From the NCBI GenBank assembly GCA_902627565.1, contig CACOJM010000001.1, positions 62,001 to 126,000 of the forward strand: 64,000 nt of DNA. The letters are read 5' to 3'. Position 1 is the stretch's first letter. Each line of letters starts with the position of its first letter. Origin of the DNA: an uncultured Pelagibacteraceae bacterium (lineage in GTDB: Bacteria > Pseudomonadota > Alphaproteobacteria > Pelagibacterales > Pelagibacteraceae). Below, piece after piece: positions 20,915 to 30,736 of the stretch. Made by a program: the position numbers and the translations under genes. The notes beneath the pieces are model-generated. The model did no database searches. It saw only the letters and a list, made by a program, of their open reading frames with translations, and had not been told where the DNA came from.

Positions 20915-21409
20915 TTACTTTAAAATTCCCTCTAATCTTAATGATGCAATTTTTTTAACTTGATTTTTCGCTTCTTCAAACTCAATTTCAAAATTATTTT
21001 GTATTCTATTTCTAAAATTATTTAATATCTCATCCTTATTTTTACCTTTTACAGCGATTATAAAAGGAAAGCCAAATTTTTTTTTATAATCTGTATTTAA
21101 TCTTTTAAATTCCTCATATTCATCGTTAGAACATTGGTTCAATTTTGCTGAAGCTTGTTCTGATATAGATTCTGAAGTCATTTTTTTTGCTACAGCAAGT
21201 TCTGGATGTGCATTTAAAATTTCTAAAATTTTATTTTTTTCATAATTTTCATAAATATTTAACATTTTAAGCACAATATCTTCCAAATTTTTAAATGGTT
21301 TAGACTCAAAAGCCTCTAAAGCCACAGATTCAGTCTTTTCAAAAACATTACCAAATATTGACAAAAAATCAGACTTGTTAAGATCGTTAATGTTATCTAT
21401 TGTTCTCAT
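20915..21409 (-). CDS. uraD: 2-oxo-4-hydroxy-4-carboxy-5-ureidoimidazoline (OHCU) decarboxylase
   Basis: LNAHPELAVAKKMTSESISEQASAKLNQCS, NTDYKKKFGFPFIIAVKG. Confidence 0.93.
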   Translation of the reverse strand: MRTIDNINDLNKSDFLSIFGNVFEKTESVALEAFESKPFKNLEDIVLKMLNIYENYEKNKILEILNAHPELAVAKKMTSESISEQASAKLNQCSNDEYEEFKRLNTDYKKKFGFPFIIAVKGKNKDEILNNFRNRIQNNFEIEFEEAKNQVKKIASLRLEGILK

Positions 21410-21457
21410 ATAATTTTAAATAATTTAAGTTTGAAATTTAAATGATACTATAATTTT

Positions 21458-21808
21458 ATGACAAAGCTCACAACTCATGTTTTAGATGTATATTCAGGTA
21501 AACCTGGAAAAGGTATCTTAGTTGAGTTGTTTTATTTAAATAATTCAGAAAGAAAAAAAATAACTTCAATAAAACTCAATGATGATGGTAGAGCGAGTTC
21601 TCCATTAGCAGAGGGAGATATTTTTGTTAAGGGTAAATATGAATTAGTTTTTTACATTGGTGATTATTTTAAAAATACGTCATCAGTAAGTGATGTACCA
21701 TTCTTGGACGATGTAATTATTAGATTTGGTATTTCAGATCCTTCACAACATTATCATGTACCTTTATTAGTATCTCCATGGAGCTATTCTACTTATAGAG
21801 GCAGTTAA
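21458..21808 (+). CDS. uraH: 5-hydroxyisourate hydrolase
   Basis: LTTHVLDVYSGKPGKGI, HYHVPLLVSPWSYSTYRGS C-terminal signature. Confidence 0.96.
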   Translation: MTKLTTHVLDVYSGKPGKGILVELFYLNNSERKKITSIKLNDDGRASSPLAEGDIFVKGKYELVFYIGDYFKNTSSVSDVPFLDDVIIRFGISDPSQHYHVPLLVSPWSYSTYRGS

Positions 21809-23245
21809 GTGATATCAAATTCAGTAAAGTTCCTTTTGAATGATAAAATTTTAGAAATTAAAAACCCAGATCCTAATCAAACAATTCTTAATTATATTAG
21901 GACTGAATTAAAAAAAACTGGAACTAAGGAAGGATGCTCCGAAGGTGGCTGTGGTGCATGTACCATTGTTTTAGGTGAGCTAGAAAGCAATGACGTAAAA
22001 TATAGTTCAATTAATTCTTGTATTTCTTTTGTACCATCTTTGAATGGTAAACAACTTTTGATTGTAGAGGATTTGGTTTCTAAAGATGGGAAACTTCATC
22101 CAGTACAAGAGGCAATGGTGAAATTTCACGGTTCACAATGTGGATTTTGTACTCCAGGGTTTGTTATGTCTTTGTTTTCGATGTTTAAGAATAATAAAAG
22201 CTACAATAGCGAATTAATAACAGACACTATTTCAGGAAATTTATGTCGATGCACTGGCTATAGACCTATTATTGATGCTGCTAAAAGTTTAAATAAGATA
22301 AATAAGACAGATGAGTTTAGTAAAAATAAAAATAGAACTATAAAATTATTAAAAACTATCAAACCAAATAATATTTTTATTAAAAAAGACGATAAAGTTT
22401 ACTTCTCTCCTAAAAATATCAAAGAATTAAAAAATATAATTAAAAATAACTCTAATTTTAATTTTCTTGCAGGTGGAACAGATTTATCTTTAACAGTTAC
22501 AAAAGAAAGAAAAGAAATTCCGTTTATAATAGATTTAAAAGAGATAAAAGAATTAGATTTTATTAAAGTAAATGAAAATTATTTAGAAATTGGTGCAGCC
22601 ACTCCTTTAATTAAGTTTGAAAATGAAATAAAAAAATATTATCCAGATTTTTATTCTGTATTGAAGAGATATGGTTCTGTTCAAATCAGAAATGTAGGTA
22701 CCATAGGAGGTAATATTGCTACAGCATCTCCAATTGGAGATTCATTACCAATTTTATTGTCTTTAAATGCCGAGATCTTAATTGAGAGTTTTAATAAAAG
22801 AAAAGTTATACCAATAAATAATTTTTTCTTAGATTATAGGAAAACTAAACTAAAAAAAACAGAATTTATAAGATCAATTAAAATCCCAATATTTAAAAAA
22901 AATATATTTAAAGCCTTTAAAATTTCAAAAAGATTTGATGATGATATTTCTTCTGTTTGTGGCTCTTTTAATTTTGAAATTAATAATAATCAAATTAAAG
23001 AGGCATATATTGCATATGGAGGTATGGCTGCAGTGCCAAAAAGAGCCAAGGCATGTGAGAAAGTTCTTAAAAATATGCCTCTTAATATCAATACTTTTGA
23101 CCATGCAAAAAATTATCTTGAGCAAGATTTAAGTCCTATTGGAGATATGAGAGCAAGTAAAGAATATAGGTTAGAGATAGCTAAAAATTTGTTAATGAAA
23201 TGTTTTATAGAAATAAATTCCAATAAGTTAACTAGGGTTAATTGA
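21809..23245 (+). CDS. xdhA: Xanthine dehydrogenase small subunit (2Fe-2S and FAD domains); GTG start
   Basis: GCSEGGCGACTIVLG, CGFCTPGFVMSL, GNLCRCTGYRPI; FAD domain FLAGGTDL, GSVQIRNVGTIGGNIATASPIGD. Confidence 0.96.
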   Translation: MISNSVKFLLNDKILEIKNPDPNQTILNYIRTELKKTGTKEGCSEGGCGACTIVLGELESNDVKYSSINSCISFVPSLNGKQLLIVEDLVSKDGKLHPVQEAMVKFHGSQCGFCTPGFVMSLFSMFKNNKSYNSELITDTISGNLCRCTGYRPIIDAAKSLNKINKTDEFSKNKNRTIKLLKTIKPNNIFIKKDDKVYFSPKNIKELKNIIKNNSNFNFLAGGTDLSLTVTKERKEIPFIIDLKEIKELDFIKVNENYLEIGAATPLIKFENEIKKYYPDFYSVLKRYGSVQIRNVGTIGGNIATASPIGDSLPILLSLNAEILIESFNKRKVIPINNFFLDYRKTKLKKTEFIRSIKIPIFKKNIFKAFKISKRFDDDISSVCGSFNFEINNNQIKEAYIAYGGMAAVPKRAKACEKVLKNMPLNINTFDHAKNYLEQDLSPIGDMRASKEYRLEIAKNLLMKCFIEINSNKLTRVN

Positions 23246-25561
23246 ATGAGCAAAGATAATATTATTGGAGATATAAGACCACACGATAGTGCTTACAAAC
23301 ATGTAAGTGGATATGCTGAGTATACCGATGATATTGTAGAACCAAAAAATACAATTTATGGTGCAATTGGTTTGAGTAAAAAAGCACACGCTATAATTAA
23401 AAAAATTGATTTAACTGAAGTAAAAAATAGCAAGGGTGTTATTTCAGTAGTCACACAAAGTGATATTCCTGGCAGAAATGATGTTGGGCCTGTTTTTGAT
23501 GGAGACCCTATTTTTCCAACAAAAAAAGTTGAGTTTTATGGTCAACCCTTATTTGCAGTTGCAGCTGAAACAATAGAATTAGCTAGAAAAGCAGTTTTAA
23601 AAGCCAAGGTTACCTATAAAGATTTAAAACCTATAATTACAATAAAAGAAGCTTTAAATAAAAAACAGTTCCTATTCAAGCCTAGAAAAATAAAAAGAGG
23701 TAATGCTTCAAAGAAAATAAAAACATCTAAAAATATTTTAAAAGGTAGCTTTACAACAGGAAGTCAAGAACACTTTTATTTAGAAGGTCAGGCAGCTTTT
23801 GTAATTCCTAAAGAGGATGATAATTTTTTAGTTTATAGCTCAACACAACACCCCTCAGAGACACAACAATTAATTGCAAAAATGTTTAATCAAAAAAGTA
23901 ATTCAATTAATGTTGAGGTAAGAAGAATAGGAGGTGGATTCGGAGGGAAAGAAACAAATTTCATGACAGCTTGTATTTGTGCATTATTGGCTAATAAATC
24001 AGGACAACCTGTGAAATTAAGATTAGATAGAGATGATGATATAATTTTAACTGGCAAAAGACATGAGTTTTTTTCTGAGTATAAAGTTGGTTTTAATGAT
24101 GAAGGAATTATAGAAGGATTAAAAATAAATTTATCCTCAAATTGTGGAATGTCGCCTGATTTATCAGCTGCAATAAATGAACGAGCCTTACTTCACATAG
24201 ATAATGCATATTATATTTCAGATATTGAGGTGGTAAACAATCTATGTAAGACAAATATCCCAACCTCGACTGCATTTAGAGGCTTTGGTGGAAACCAAGG
24301 AATGATGGCAATAGAGAATGTTATAGATAATATTTCAAGGTATTTAAAAAAAGATCCACTTGAAGTAAGAAAGAAAAATTTTTATCAAAAAGATAAAAAG
24401 AATGTAACTCATTATGGAATGACTATTGAGGATAATGTTATTAATGAATTATTCAAAAATTTAGAAAATAAATCAAATTACAAGAAAAGATATTCTGATA
24501 TAAGAAAATTTAATGAAGTAAATAAATTTAAAAAGAGAGGCATTGCCATTACACCATTAAAATTTGGTATTTCATTTACAACAATTCATTTAAATCAAGC
24601 TGGAGCACTTGTCCATATTTATACAGATGGAAGTATATATTTGAACCATGGAGGTATAGAAATGGGTCAAGGAACACATACCAAAATAGCTCAATTGGTA
24701 GCAAATTCATTAGGATTGCCCTATGATTTAGTTCATATTTCATCGACCAACACATCTAAAGTTCCAAACACATCAGCAAGTGCAGCCTCATCAACCACTG
24801 ATTTAAATGGAGCAGCAGCGCTAAATGCAGTAGCAAAAATTAAATTAAATTTAGAAAAATTTATAAAGAAAAAATATAAAATTTATAATCAGGAAGCAGT
24901 TTATAAAGATCAACATATAATATTTGGAAATAGGCAATTTGAATTTAAAAGTATTATTCAAGAGGCATATTTAAATAGAATTTCTCTTTCATCTTCAGGT
25001 TTTTATTCAACACCAAAAATTAATTTTAATAAAAAAAAATTTAGAGGTAGGCCATTTTACTATTTTTGTTATGGTGCAGCTGTTTCAGAAGTAACTATAG
25101 ACACTCTAACTGGTGAAAATGTATTAGAAAGAGTTGATATTTTGCATGATGCTGGAAAACCAATAAATCCAGCACTTGAATTAGGTCAGATTGAAGGTGG
25201 GTTTGTACAAGGACAAGGCTGGTTGACAATCGAGGAACTCAATTGGAAATCAAATGGACAAATTACAACATTTTCTCCATCAACATACAAAATACCAGCA
25301 GTTAGTGATATCCCAAAAAAATTTAATGTGGAGATTTACAAAGAAGGTATAAATAAAGAAAACGTTGTTAATAAAGCCAAGACCACTGGCGAACCACCGC
25401 TGATGCTAGCAATGAGTGTTTTTTATGCAATTAAAGATGCAATTGCTTCAATTGGAAATTACCAAATTGCACCCAAACTTAATGCGCCAGCAACTCCTGA
25501 GAGAATCTTAATGAGTGTTAATAAAATGAAACAAAAATTAAAAAATCTAAATGGAAGATAA
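23246..25561 (+). CDS. xdhB: Xanthine dehydrogenase molybdopterin-binding subunit
   Basis: RRIGGGFGGKE, TAFRGFGGNQGM, GEPPLMLAMSVFYAIKDAI. Confidence 0.96.
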   Translation: MSKDNIIGDIRPHDSAYKHVSGYAEYTDDIVEPKNTIYGAIGLSKKAHAIIKKIDLTEVKNSKGVISVVTQSDIPGRNDVGPVFDGDPIFPTKKVEFYGQPLFAVAAETIELARKAVLKAKVTYKDLKPIITIKEALNKKQFLFKPRKIKRGNASKKIKTSKNILKGSFTTGSQEHFYLEGQAAFVIPKEDDNFLVYSSTQHPSETQQLIAKMFNQKSNSINVEVRRIGGGFGGKETNFMTACICALLANKSGQPVKLRLDRDDDIILTGKRHEFFSEYKVGFNDEGIIEGLKINLSSNCGMSPDLSAAINERALLHIDNAYYISDIEVVNNLCKTNIPTSTAFRGFGGNQGMMAIENVIDNISRYLKKDPLEVRKKNFYQKDKKNVTHYGMTIEDNVINELFKNLENKSNYKKRYSDIRKFNEVNKFKKRGIAITPLKFGISFTTIHLNQAGALVHIYTDGSIYLNHGGIEMGQGTHTKIAQLVANSLGLPYDLVHISSTNTSKVPNTSASAASSTTDLNGAAALNAVAKIKLNLEKFIKKKYKIYNQEAVYKDQHIIFGNRQFEFKSIIQEAYLNRISLSSSGFYSTPKINFNKKKFRGRPFYYFCYGAAVSEVTIDTLTGENVLERVDILHDAGKPINPALELGQIEGGFVQGQGWLTIEELNWKSNGQITTFSPSTYKIPAVSDIPKKFNVEIYKEGINKENVVNKAKTTGEPPLMLAMSVFYAIKDAIASIGNYQIAPKLNAPATPERILMSVNKMKQKLKNLNGR

Positions 25562-26021
25562 AAAAAAATTTATGGCAAAAGCCATTGAACTCTCCATAAA
25601 TAGTGCAAATACAATTGGTGGGCCTTTTGGAAGTGTTATAGTCAAGGATAATGAGATTATTGCAGAAGGTTCTAATAAAGTAACTTCTTCAAATGACCCT
25701 ACTGCTCATGGTGAAGTTGTAGCAATTCGAGAAGCTTGTAAAAAATTAAATACTTTTAATCTATCAGGTTGCGAGATTTATACATCTTGCGAACCTTGTC
25801 CAATGTGTCTTTCTGCAATTTATTGGTCAAGATTAGATAAAATATATTATGCAAATACAAGAGAAGACGCAAAAAAAATAGATTTTGATGACTCATTTAT
25901 TTATTTAGAGATTCCTAAAAAAATAGATGATAGAAAAATAAAAATGACACAAATGCTCAGAGATGATGCTCTAAAAGCATTTGAAATTTGGGATAAAAAA
26001 GTAGATAAAATAAAATATTGA
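25551..26021 (+). CDS. guaD: Guanine deaminase (CDA/tRNA-adenosine-deaminase-like fold)
   Basis: PTAHGEVVAIREAC, TSCEPCPMCLSAIYWSRLD zinc motifs; purine-gene context. Confidence 0.88.
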   Translation: MEDKKKFMAKAIELSINSANTIGGPFGSVIVKDNEIIAEGSNKVTSSNDPTAHGEVVAIREACKKLNTFNLSGCEIYTSCEPCPMCLSAIYWSRLDKIYYANTREDAKKIDFDDSFIYLEIPKKIDDRKIKMTQMLRDDALKAFEIWDKKVDKIKY

Positions 26022-26929
26022 TGGAATTTTTACCTTATACTATTAAATGGTTAGAAGTAATTTTAAGATGGGGCCATGTAGTGTTCGCTATATTATGGGT
26101 AGGTAATAGTTTTTTATTTAATTACTTAGATAATAATTTAAATAAAAATGTAACAAGTGATGATGTCGATGGTGAAGGATATCTGATGCATTCTGGTTTT
26201 TTTTACAAGTTATCAAGATTAAAAACATCACCACCACAGGATTATTTAAATAGACTGGTAATTTTTAAATGGCAAAGTTATTTAACTTTTGTAACTGGAA
26301 TGTTGTTATTAGCTGTAATTTATTATTATAACGCAGGTGTATTAATGGTTGATAAACGTGTTTTGTTAATGCCTCCTAGTTATGCAATCATTATTTCACT
26401 TTTATCATTGATTGTTGCATGGTTTATTTATGATCGTTTGTGTAAATCTAAATTGATCGAAAATAATGTATTATTTATTTCTATAGCAATTATTTTACTG
26501 ACAGCTGTTTCTTTTGGTTTGACTAAATTATTTGGGCCAAAATTTGCAATTTTAAGTGTTGGATTGATTATAGGTACTAACATGTTTGGAAATGTTTTTA
26601 CAGTAATTATACCTAATCAAATGAATATTATTAGCAGTAGTGAGAGAGGTGAAAAATTTGATATGAGCTTATCTTTAGCAGCTAAACAAAGATCTATTCA
26701 CAATAATTACTCAACTTTTTTGGTTCTGTTTATAATGCTTTCGGGGCATTCAAGTTTTTTGGTCTATCATAAGTATAACTGGTTAATTTTAGTTGCAATA
26801 GGAGTAATTACAGCAGTCGCTAGACATTATTTCAATTTAAGAGGAAGAAACATTCATAAGTTGTATTTCTTAATTTCCTCAATAATCGCACTTATCGTTC
26901 TTGCAGTTTTGGTTTTATTATTTAAATAA
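26021..26929 (+). CDS. puuD: PuuD-like membrane urate hydroxylase/oxidase, without a C-terminal cytochrome c domain; ATG 26021 overlaps guaD stop
   Basis: LRWGHVVFAILWVGNSFLFNYLDN N-terminus; next to uraH, uraD and xdh; no CXXCH in the 302-303 aa product. Confidence 0.8.
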   Translation: MEFLPYTIKWLEVILRWGHVVFAILWVGNSFLFNYLDNNLNKNVTSDDVDGEGYLMHSGFFYKLSRLKTSPPQDYLNRLVIFKWQSYLTFVTGMLLLAVIYYYNAGVLMVDKRVLLMPPSYAIIISLLSLIVAWFIYDRLCKSKLIENNVLFISIAIILLTAVSFGLTKLFGPKFAILSVGLIIGTNMFGNVFTVIIPNQMNIISSSERGEKFDMSLSLAAKQRSIHNNYSTFLVLFIMLSGHSSFLVYHKYNWLILVAIGVITAVARHYFNLRGRNIHKLYFLISSIIALIVLAVLVLLFK

Positions 26930-26944
26930 TTAAATATAAAAATT

Positions 26945-27469
26945 ATGACAGAAAAATTAATTGTTAGTTGGAATGAATACAATCAGACGGTTGAAAAACT
27001 AGCAATACAAATCCATGAAAGTGGATATCAACCTACAATCTTAGTTGGTATTATGCGAGGAGCAGCACCAATGATAGATGTTTTAAGTAGAATTTTCAAA
27101 TTGAAATGTGCTTATTTAGCTGTCGAGTCATATAGTGGTAAGGGTGTAGAGGATGAGCAAGGTGATATTGTATTCTCAAGAGAAATGAGCTCTATTGCAC
27201 CTAATATGGGTGGCAGAATACTTTTATGTGATGATTTGTCAGATACTGGAATTACATTTAATAAAAGTATAGATTGGTTAAAACAATACGAGCCAATTAA
27301 AGGTAAAATAGAGGAAATTAGAACAGCAACTCTTTGGAAAAAACAAAAATCTACATTTGAACCAGATTTCTGTGCTAGAAGACTAAATGATAATCCTTGG
27401 ATAGTTCAGCCATTTGAAATTTATGAGGAAATAAGAATAGAGGAAATAAAAAAAAAACACAAAAAATAA
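26945..27469 (+). CDS. Purine phosphoribosyltransferase (xanthine/guanine/hypoxanthine type)
   Basis: PRPP-binding motif ILLCDDLSDTGITF; VGIMRGAAPM. Confidence 0.85.
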   Translation: MTEKLIVSWNEYNQTVEKLAIQIHESGYQPTILVGIMRGAAPMIDVLSRIFKLKCAYLAVESYSGKGVEDEQGDIVFSREMSSIAPNMGGRILLCDDLSDTGITFNKSIDWLKQYEPIKGKIEEIRTATLWKKQKSTFEPDFCARRLNDNPWIVQPFEIYEEIRIEEIKKKHKK

Positions 27470-27474
27470 AAAAA

Positions 27475-27503
27475 GGCGATCTAAAGTTCAGACCGCCTCT
27501 TTT
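27475..27503. terminator. Bidirectional rho-independent terminator between convergent genes
   Basis: ggcgatct-aaagttc-agaccgcc stem with one mismatch, flanked by A-tract on one side and T-rich tract on the other. Confidence 0.75.
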
Positions 27504-27516
27504 ATCAAATTATCTT

Positions 27517-28803
27517 TTAAGCTACTGCAAAACTTACTACACTTAGTGCAGCAATTACCCAAATAGCCGGGCTTACATCAAATTTACCTGTAAGTATTTT
27601 GATAGCAGCATAAGCTATAAATGCTAAAGCTATTCCATGAGAAATAGAATATGTGAATGGCATAGCTAACATTGCAAGGACAGCAGGTCCTGACTCAGCA
27701 ATATCATCCCATTCAATATCAGTAATATTTCTGACAAATAGTGTTGCAATATATATTAATGCAGCACCATCTATTTCTTTAGGTAAGCTTGTAGCTAATG
27801 GACTGAAAAATAAACATAGTAAGAAAAGTATTCCAATTACTAGTGAAGTCATTCCAGTTTTACCACCAGCTTTTACCCCAGCTGCTGATTCTACATATGT
27901 TGTTACAGTAGATGTACCCATCATAGCACCTGCTACCGTAGAAACACTGTCAGAAAGCATTGCTTTATCAATGTCCTCGATTTTACCATCTCTACCAATT
28001 TTTCCTGCTACATTGGCAACACTAGTAAGTGTTCCAGCTGTATCAAAAAAGTCTATAAAGAATAAAGTAAAAACAACAGTTACCATCGATGCAGATAGAG
28101 CAGCGCCAAGATCAAACTCAAACAAATAAGTCATTGGCGGCGGTGGTGATACAACACCATTGAATTTTCCGACACCAGTTAACCAAGCTATTGCACTAAA
28201 TACAAGTATACCAATGATTATGTTTCCTTTTATTCCTTTTTTCTCCATCACAATCATAGAGACAAAAGCACCAGCACCAAGTAATAGGAGAGGATTTGAT
28301 AAATCCCCTAATTGAACTAAAGTTACAGGATTATCCGCTGTTAATCCCATAATTTCAAATCCAATGATAGCAAGAAACATTCCTATTCCTGCTCCAATAC
28401 CAAGCTTTAAGCTTTTTGGAATTGAGTTAATTAACCAAGCTCTTATTGGTGTAAGTGAAATAATTAAGAACACTACACCTGCTACCAATACAGCTCCCAA
28501 AGCCTCTGCTGGAGTGTATTCCATTCCAAGACAAACACCGTATGCAATAAATGCATTTATTCCCATACCTGGTGCAAGTCCAACAGGCCATGTCTTTGCA
28601 TAAAAAGCGCATATAAAACACGCAAGTGCCGTCGCACATGCAGTAGCAGTAAATACACCACCAAAGTCAAAGCCACCATCAGCTAATATGACTGGATTTA
28701 AAAACATTATGTAAGCCATAGTTAAGAAAGTAGAAACTCCGGCTAAAACTTCTGTTTTAAAATCAGTCTTATGTTTTTTATAGTTAAAGTAGTTATCTAA
28801 CAT
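27517..28803 (-). CDS. NCS2-family purine permease, AzgA-type (hypoxanthine/guanine/adenine)
   Basis: TEVLAGVSTFLTMAYIMFLNPVIL, GMGINAFIAYG, FFIDFFDTAGTLTSVA. Confidence 0.92.
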   Translation of the reverse strand: MLDNYFNYKKHKTDFKTEVLAGVSTFLTMAYIMFLNPVILADGGFDFGGVFTATACATALACFICAFYAKTWPVGLAPGMGINAFIAYGVCLGMEYTPAEALGAVLVAGVVFLIISLTPIRAWLINSIPKSLKLGIGAGIGMFLAIIGFEIMGLTADNPVTLVQLGDLSNPLLLLGAGAFVSMIVMEKKGIKGNIIIGILVFSAIAWLTGVGKFNGVVSPPPPMTYLFEFDLGAALSASMVTVVFTLFFIDFFDTAGTLTSVANVAGKIGRDGKIEDIDKAMLSDSVSTVAGAMMGTSTVTTYVESAAGVKAGGKTGMTSLVIGILFLLCLFFSPLATSLPKEIDGAALIYIATLFVRNITDIEWDDIAESGPAVLAMLAMPFTYSISHGIALAFIAYAAIKILTGKFDVSPAIWVIAALSVVSFAVA

Positions 28804-28949
28804 TAGACCTCCATTTTTCAGTACAGTATTTGATTCGAATCGAAAAATCTTTTTGGAGTTAATTAAATTTCTTTGATTTGTTGTTAATTTGATAATATTT
28901 ACAACTTTGAGGTTAATTAATATGATAAATTATGTGATATCATTAACTT

Positions 28950-29252
28950 ATGAATATTAAAAAAATAATCATTATTTTTTTTATTTTTCTCTTAACCACA
29001 AGCTGTCAAACAATAAAAGAAAAGTCTGATGCTGTAGTAGAAAAAGAAAATCAAGAATATGGAAAATTTGTTGGAAAAAATATCAATAATTTAAAGATAG
29101 AATTAGGAAATCCAACTGAAGATTTTAGAAATGAATTAGGTAATAAAATTTTGCTTTATAAAACTAAAAAATATGGAATTCCTTGTGAAAGAAAATTTGA
29201 GATAGATAAAAATGAAATTATCATAAGCTTTGCATCAAGTGGGTGTATATAA
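28950..29252 (+). CDS. Small putative lipoprotein
   Basis: Signal peptide with lipobox LTTSCQ; SmpA-like short repeat (VGKNINNLKIELGNPTEDF). Confidence 0.6.
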   Translation: MNIKKIIIIFFIFLLTTSCQTIKEKSDAVVEKENQEYGKFVGKNINNLKIELGNPTEDFRNELGNKILLYKTKKYGIPCERKFEIDKNEIIISFASSGCI

Positions 29253-29364
29253 AAAATAAGCCCAATTTGAACATTAATAATTAATTTTACCATCTAAAAC
29301 AAAATTATCATTGTTTTACATTCATATTTAATTGTTTTATGATTTTATTATATAGGGAGGATAT

Positions 29365-30687
29365 ATGGCATCAAAAAGATCAAATCAAAGATCTTCAGGA
29401 AATACTAATCAAAAACTTCCAATGAATAAAGCGATACCTTTGGGAATTCAACATGTTCTAGCAATGTTTGCTGGAAACATTACAGTACCAATTATTGTTG
29501 CTGGAGTTTTTGGTCAGACACCTGAACAAAAAATATTTCTTATACAAATGGCTTTGTTTGTTGCAGGAGTAGCAACTTTAATTCAAACTATTGGTTATAG
29601 AGATATAGGTTCAAGACTACCAATTATTCAAGGAACTAGTTTCGCATTCATTCCAATAATGTTACCGTTCAAAGCTGCAGGACTTGGTGCAGTTCTTACT
29701 GCTGCATTCATTGGTGGAATTTTTCAATTTTTTATAGGTAAAGTTTTGAAACCAATAAGACATTTATTTCCACCATTAGTAACTGGAATTGTAGTTTTGA
29801 TGATTGGATTTAGCTTATTAAAAGTTGGTTTTATGTATGCAGGCGGAGGTGGATACTTAATGAACAATAAACCTGAATTATTTGCAAATGCAAATCATTT
29901 AACTATAGCATTTACAGTTTTGATTGTTTCATTGTTTTTTAATATTAAAGGCAAAGGCATGGCATCTTCTGCTTCAATCTTAATTGGAATAATTGCTGGA
30001 TACTTAGTTGCTATGGCATTGGGAATGGTTAATTATGGAAAAATAGCATCGGCATCTTGGTTTGCACTTCCAATGCCACTTCAATATGGAATTGATTTTG
30101 TGCCTGGCGCAATAATTCTTATGTTGTTTATGTCGATAGTAACAACGATTGAAACCATTGGAGATATAAGTGCAACAACAATGGGTGGTGCAAAAAGAGA
30201 AGCTACAGATAAAGAACTTTCAGGTGGTATTATGGCCGATGGAGCTGGTACTATTTTTGGAGCTCTTTTTAATGCAATGCCAAATACATCTTACTCACAG
30301 AACGCAGGACTTGTTGCATTTACAGGTGTAGTAAGCAGACATGTAGGAACTGTAGCTGGAGTTATTTTAGTTCTTATGGGATTATTTCCTAAGCTTGGAG
30401 GGATAATAGCTGCAATGCCAGAGTCTGTCATTGGTGGAGCCGCAATTATTATGTTTGGAATGATTGCATCCGCAGGTATTAAATTGGTTTCAAAATCAGA
30501 GATGAGTCAAAGAAATATGTTAATTTTAGCTCTTTCTTTATCGTTTGGTATTGGAATGTCTTTATTACCGGACTTTGTTAAAAATATTCCAGATTTTGGA
30601 ATAAGTCTTAAACTTTTATTAACAACAGGACTTATACCGGCTGGGTTATTAGCGTTTGTATTAAACGCAGTTATGGCAAAAAAATAA
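29365..30687 (+). CDS. NCS2-family xanthine/uracil permease
   Basis: IPLGIQHVLAMFAGNITVPI, QGTSFAFIPIML, NAMPNTSYSQNAGLVAFTGVVSRHV; ggagg RBS. Confidence 0.93.
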   Translation: MASKRSNQRSSGNTNQKLPMNKAIPLGIQHVLAMFAGNITVPIIVAGVFGQTPEQKIFLIQMALFVAGVATLIQTIGYRDIGSRLPIIQGTSFAFIPIMLPFKAAGLGAVLTAAFIGGIFQFFIGKVLKPIRHLFPPLVTGIVVLMIGFSLLKVGFMYAGGGGYLMNNKPELFANANHLTIAFTVLIVSLFFNIKGKGMASSASILIGIIAGYLVAMALGMVNYGKIASASWFALPMPLQYGIDFVPGAIILMLFMSIVTTIETIGDISATTMGGAKREATDKELSGGIMADGAGTIFGALFNAMPNTSYSQNAGLVAFTGVVSRHVGTVAGVILVLMGLFPKLGGIIAAMPESVIGGAAIIMFGMIASAGIKLVSKSEMSQRNMLILALSLSFGIGMSLLPDFVKNIPDFGISLKLLLTTGLIPAGLLAFVLNAVMAKK

Positions 30688-30699
30688 TTTAAATTTAAA

Positions 30700-30723
30700 C
30701 TTGTGGGGAGAAATCCCCACAAG
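30700..30723. terminator. Perfect 9-bp hairpin between convergent NCS2 permease and hsp20; T-rich tract on the minus-strand side
   Basis: cttgtgggg-agaaat-ccccacaag. Confidence 0.8.
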
Positions 30724-30736
30724 CAAGGTTAGTTTC

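Noticed and set aside
27653-28129. 158-aa plus-strand ORF in the track
   Set aside because: Lies wholly antisense to the clear NCS2 permease; composition looks like a shadow of the real frame, no start context or domain.
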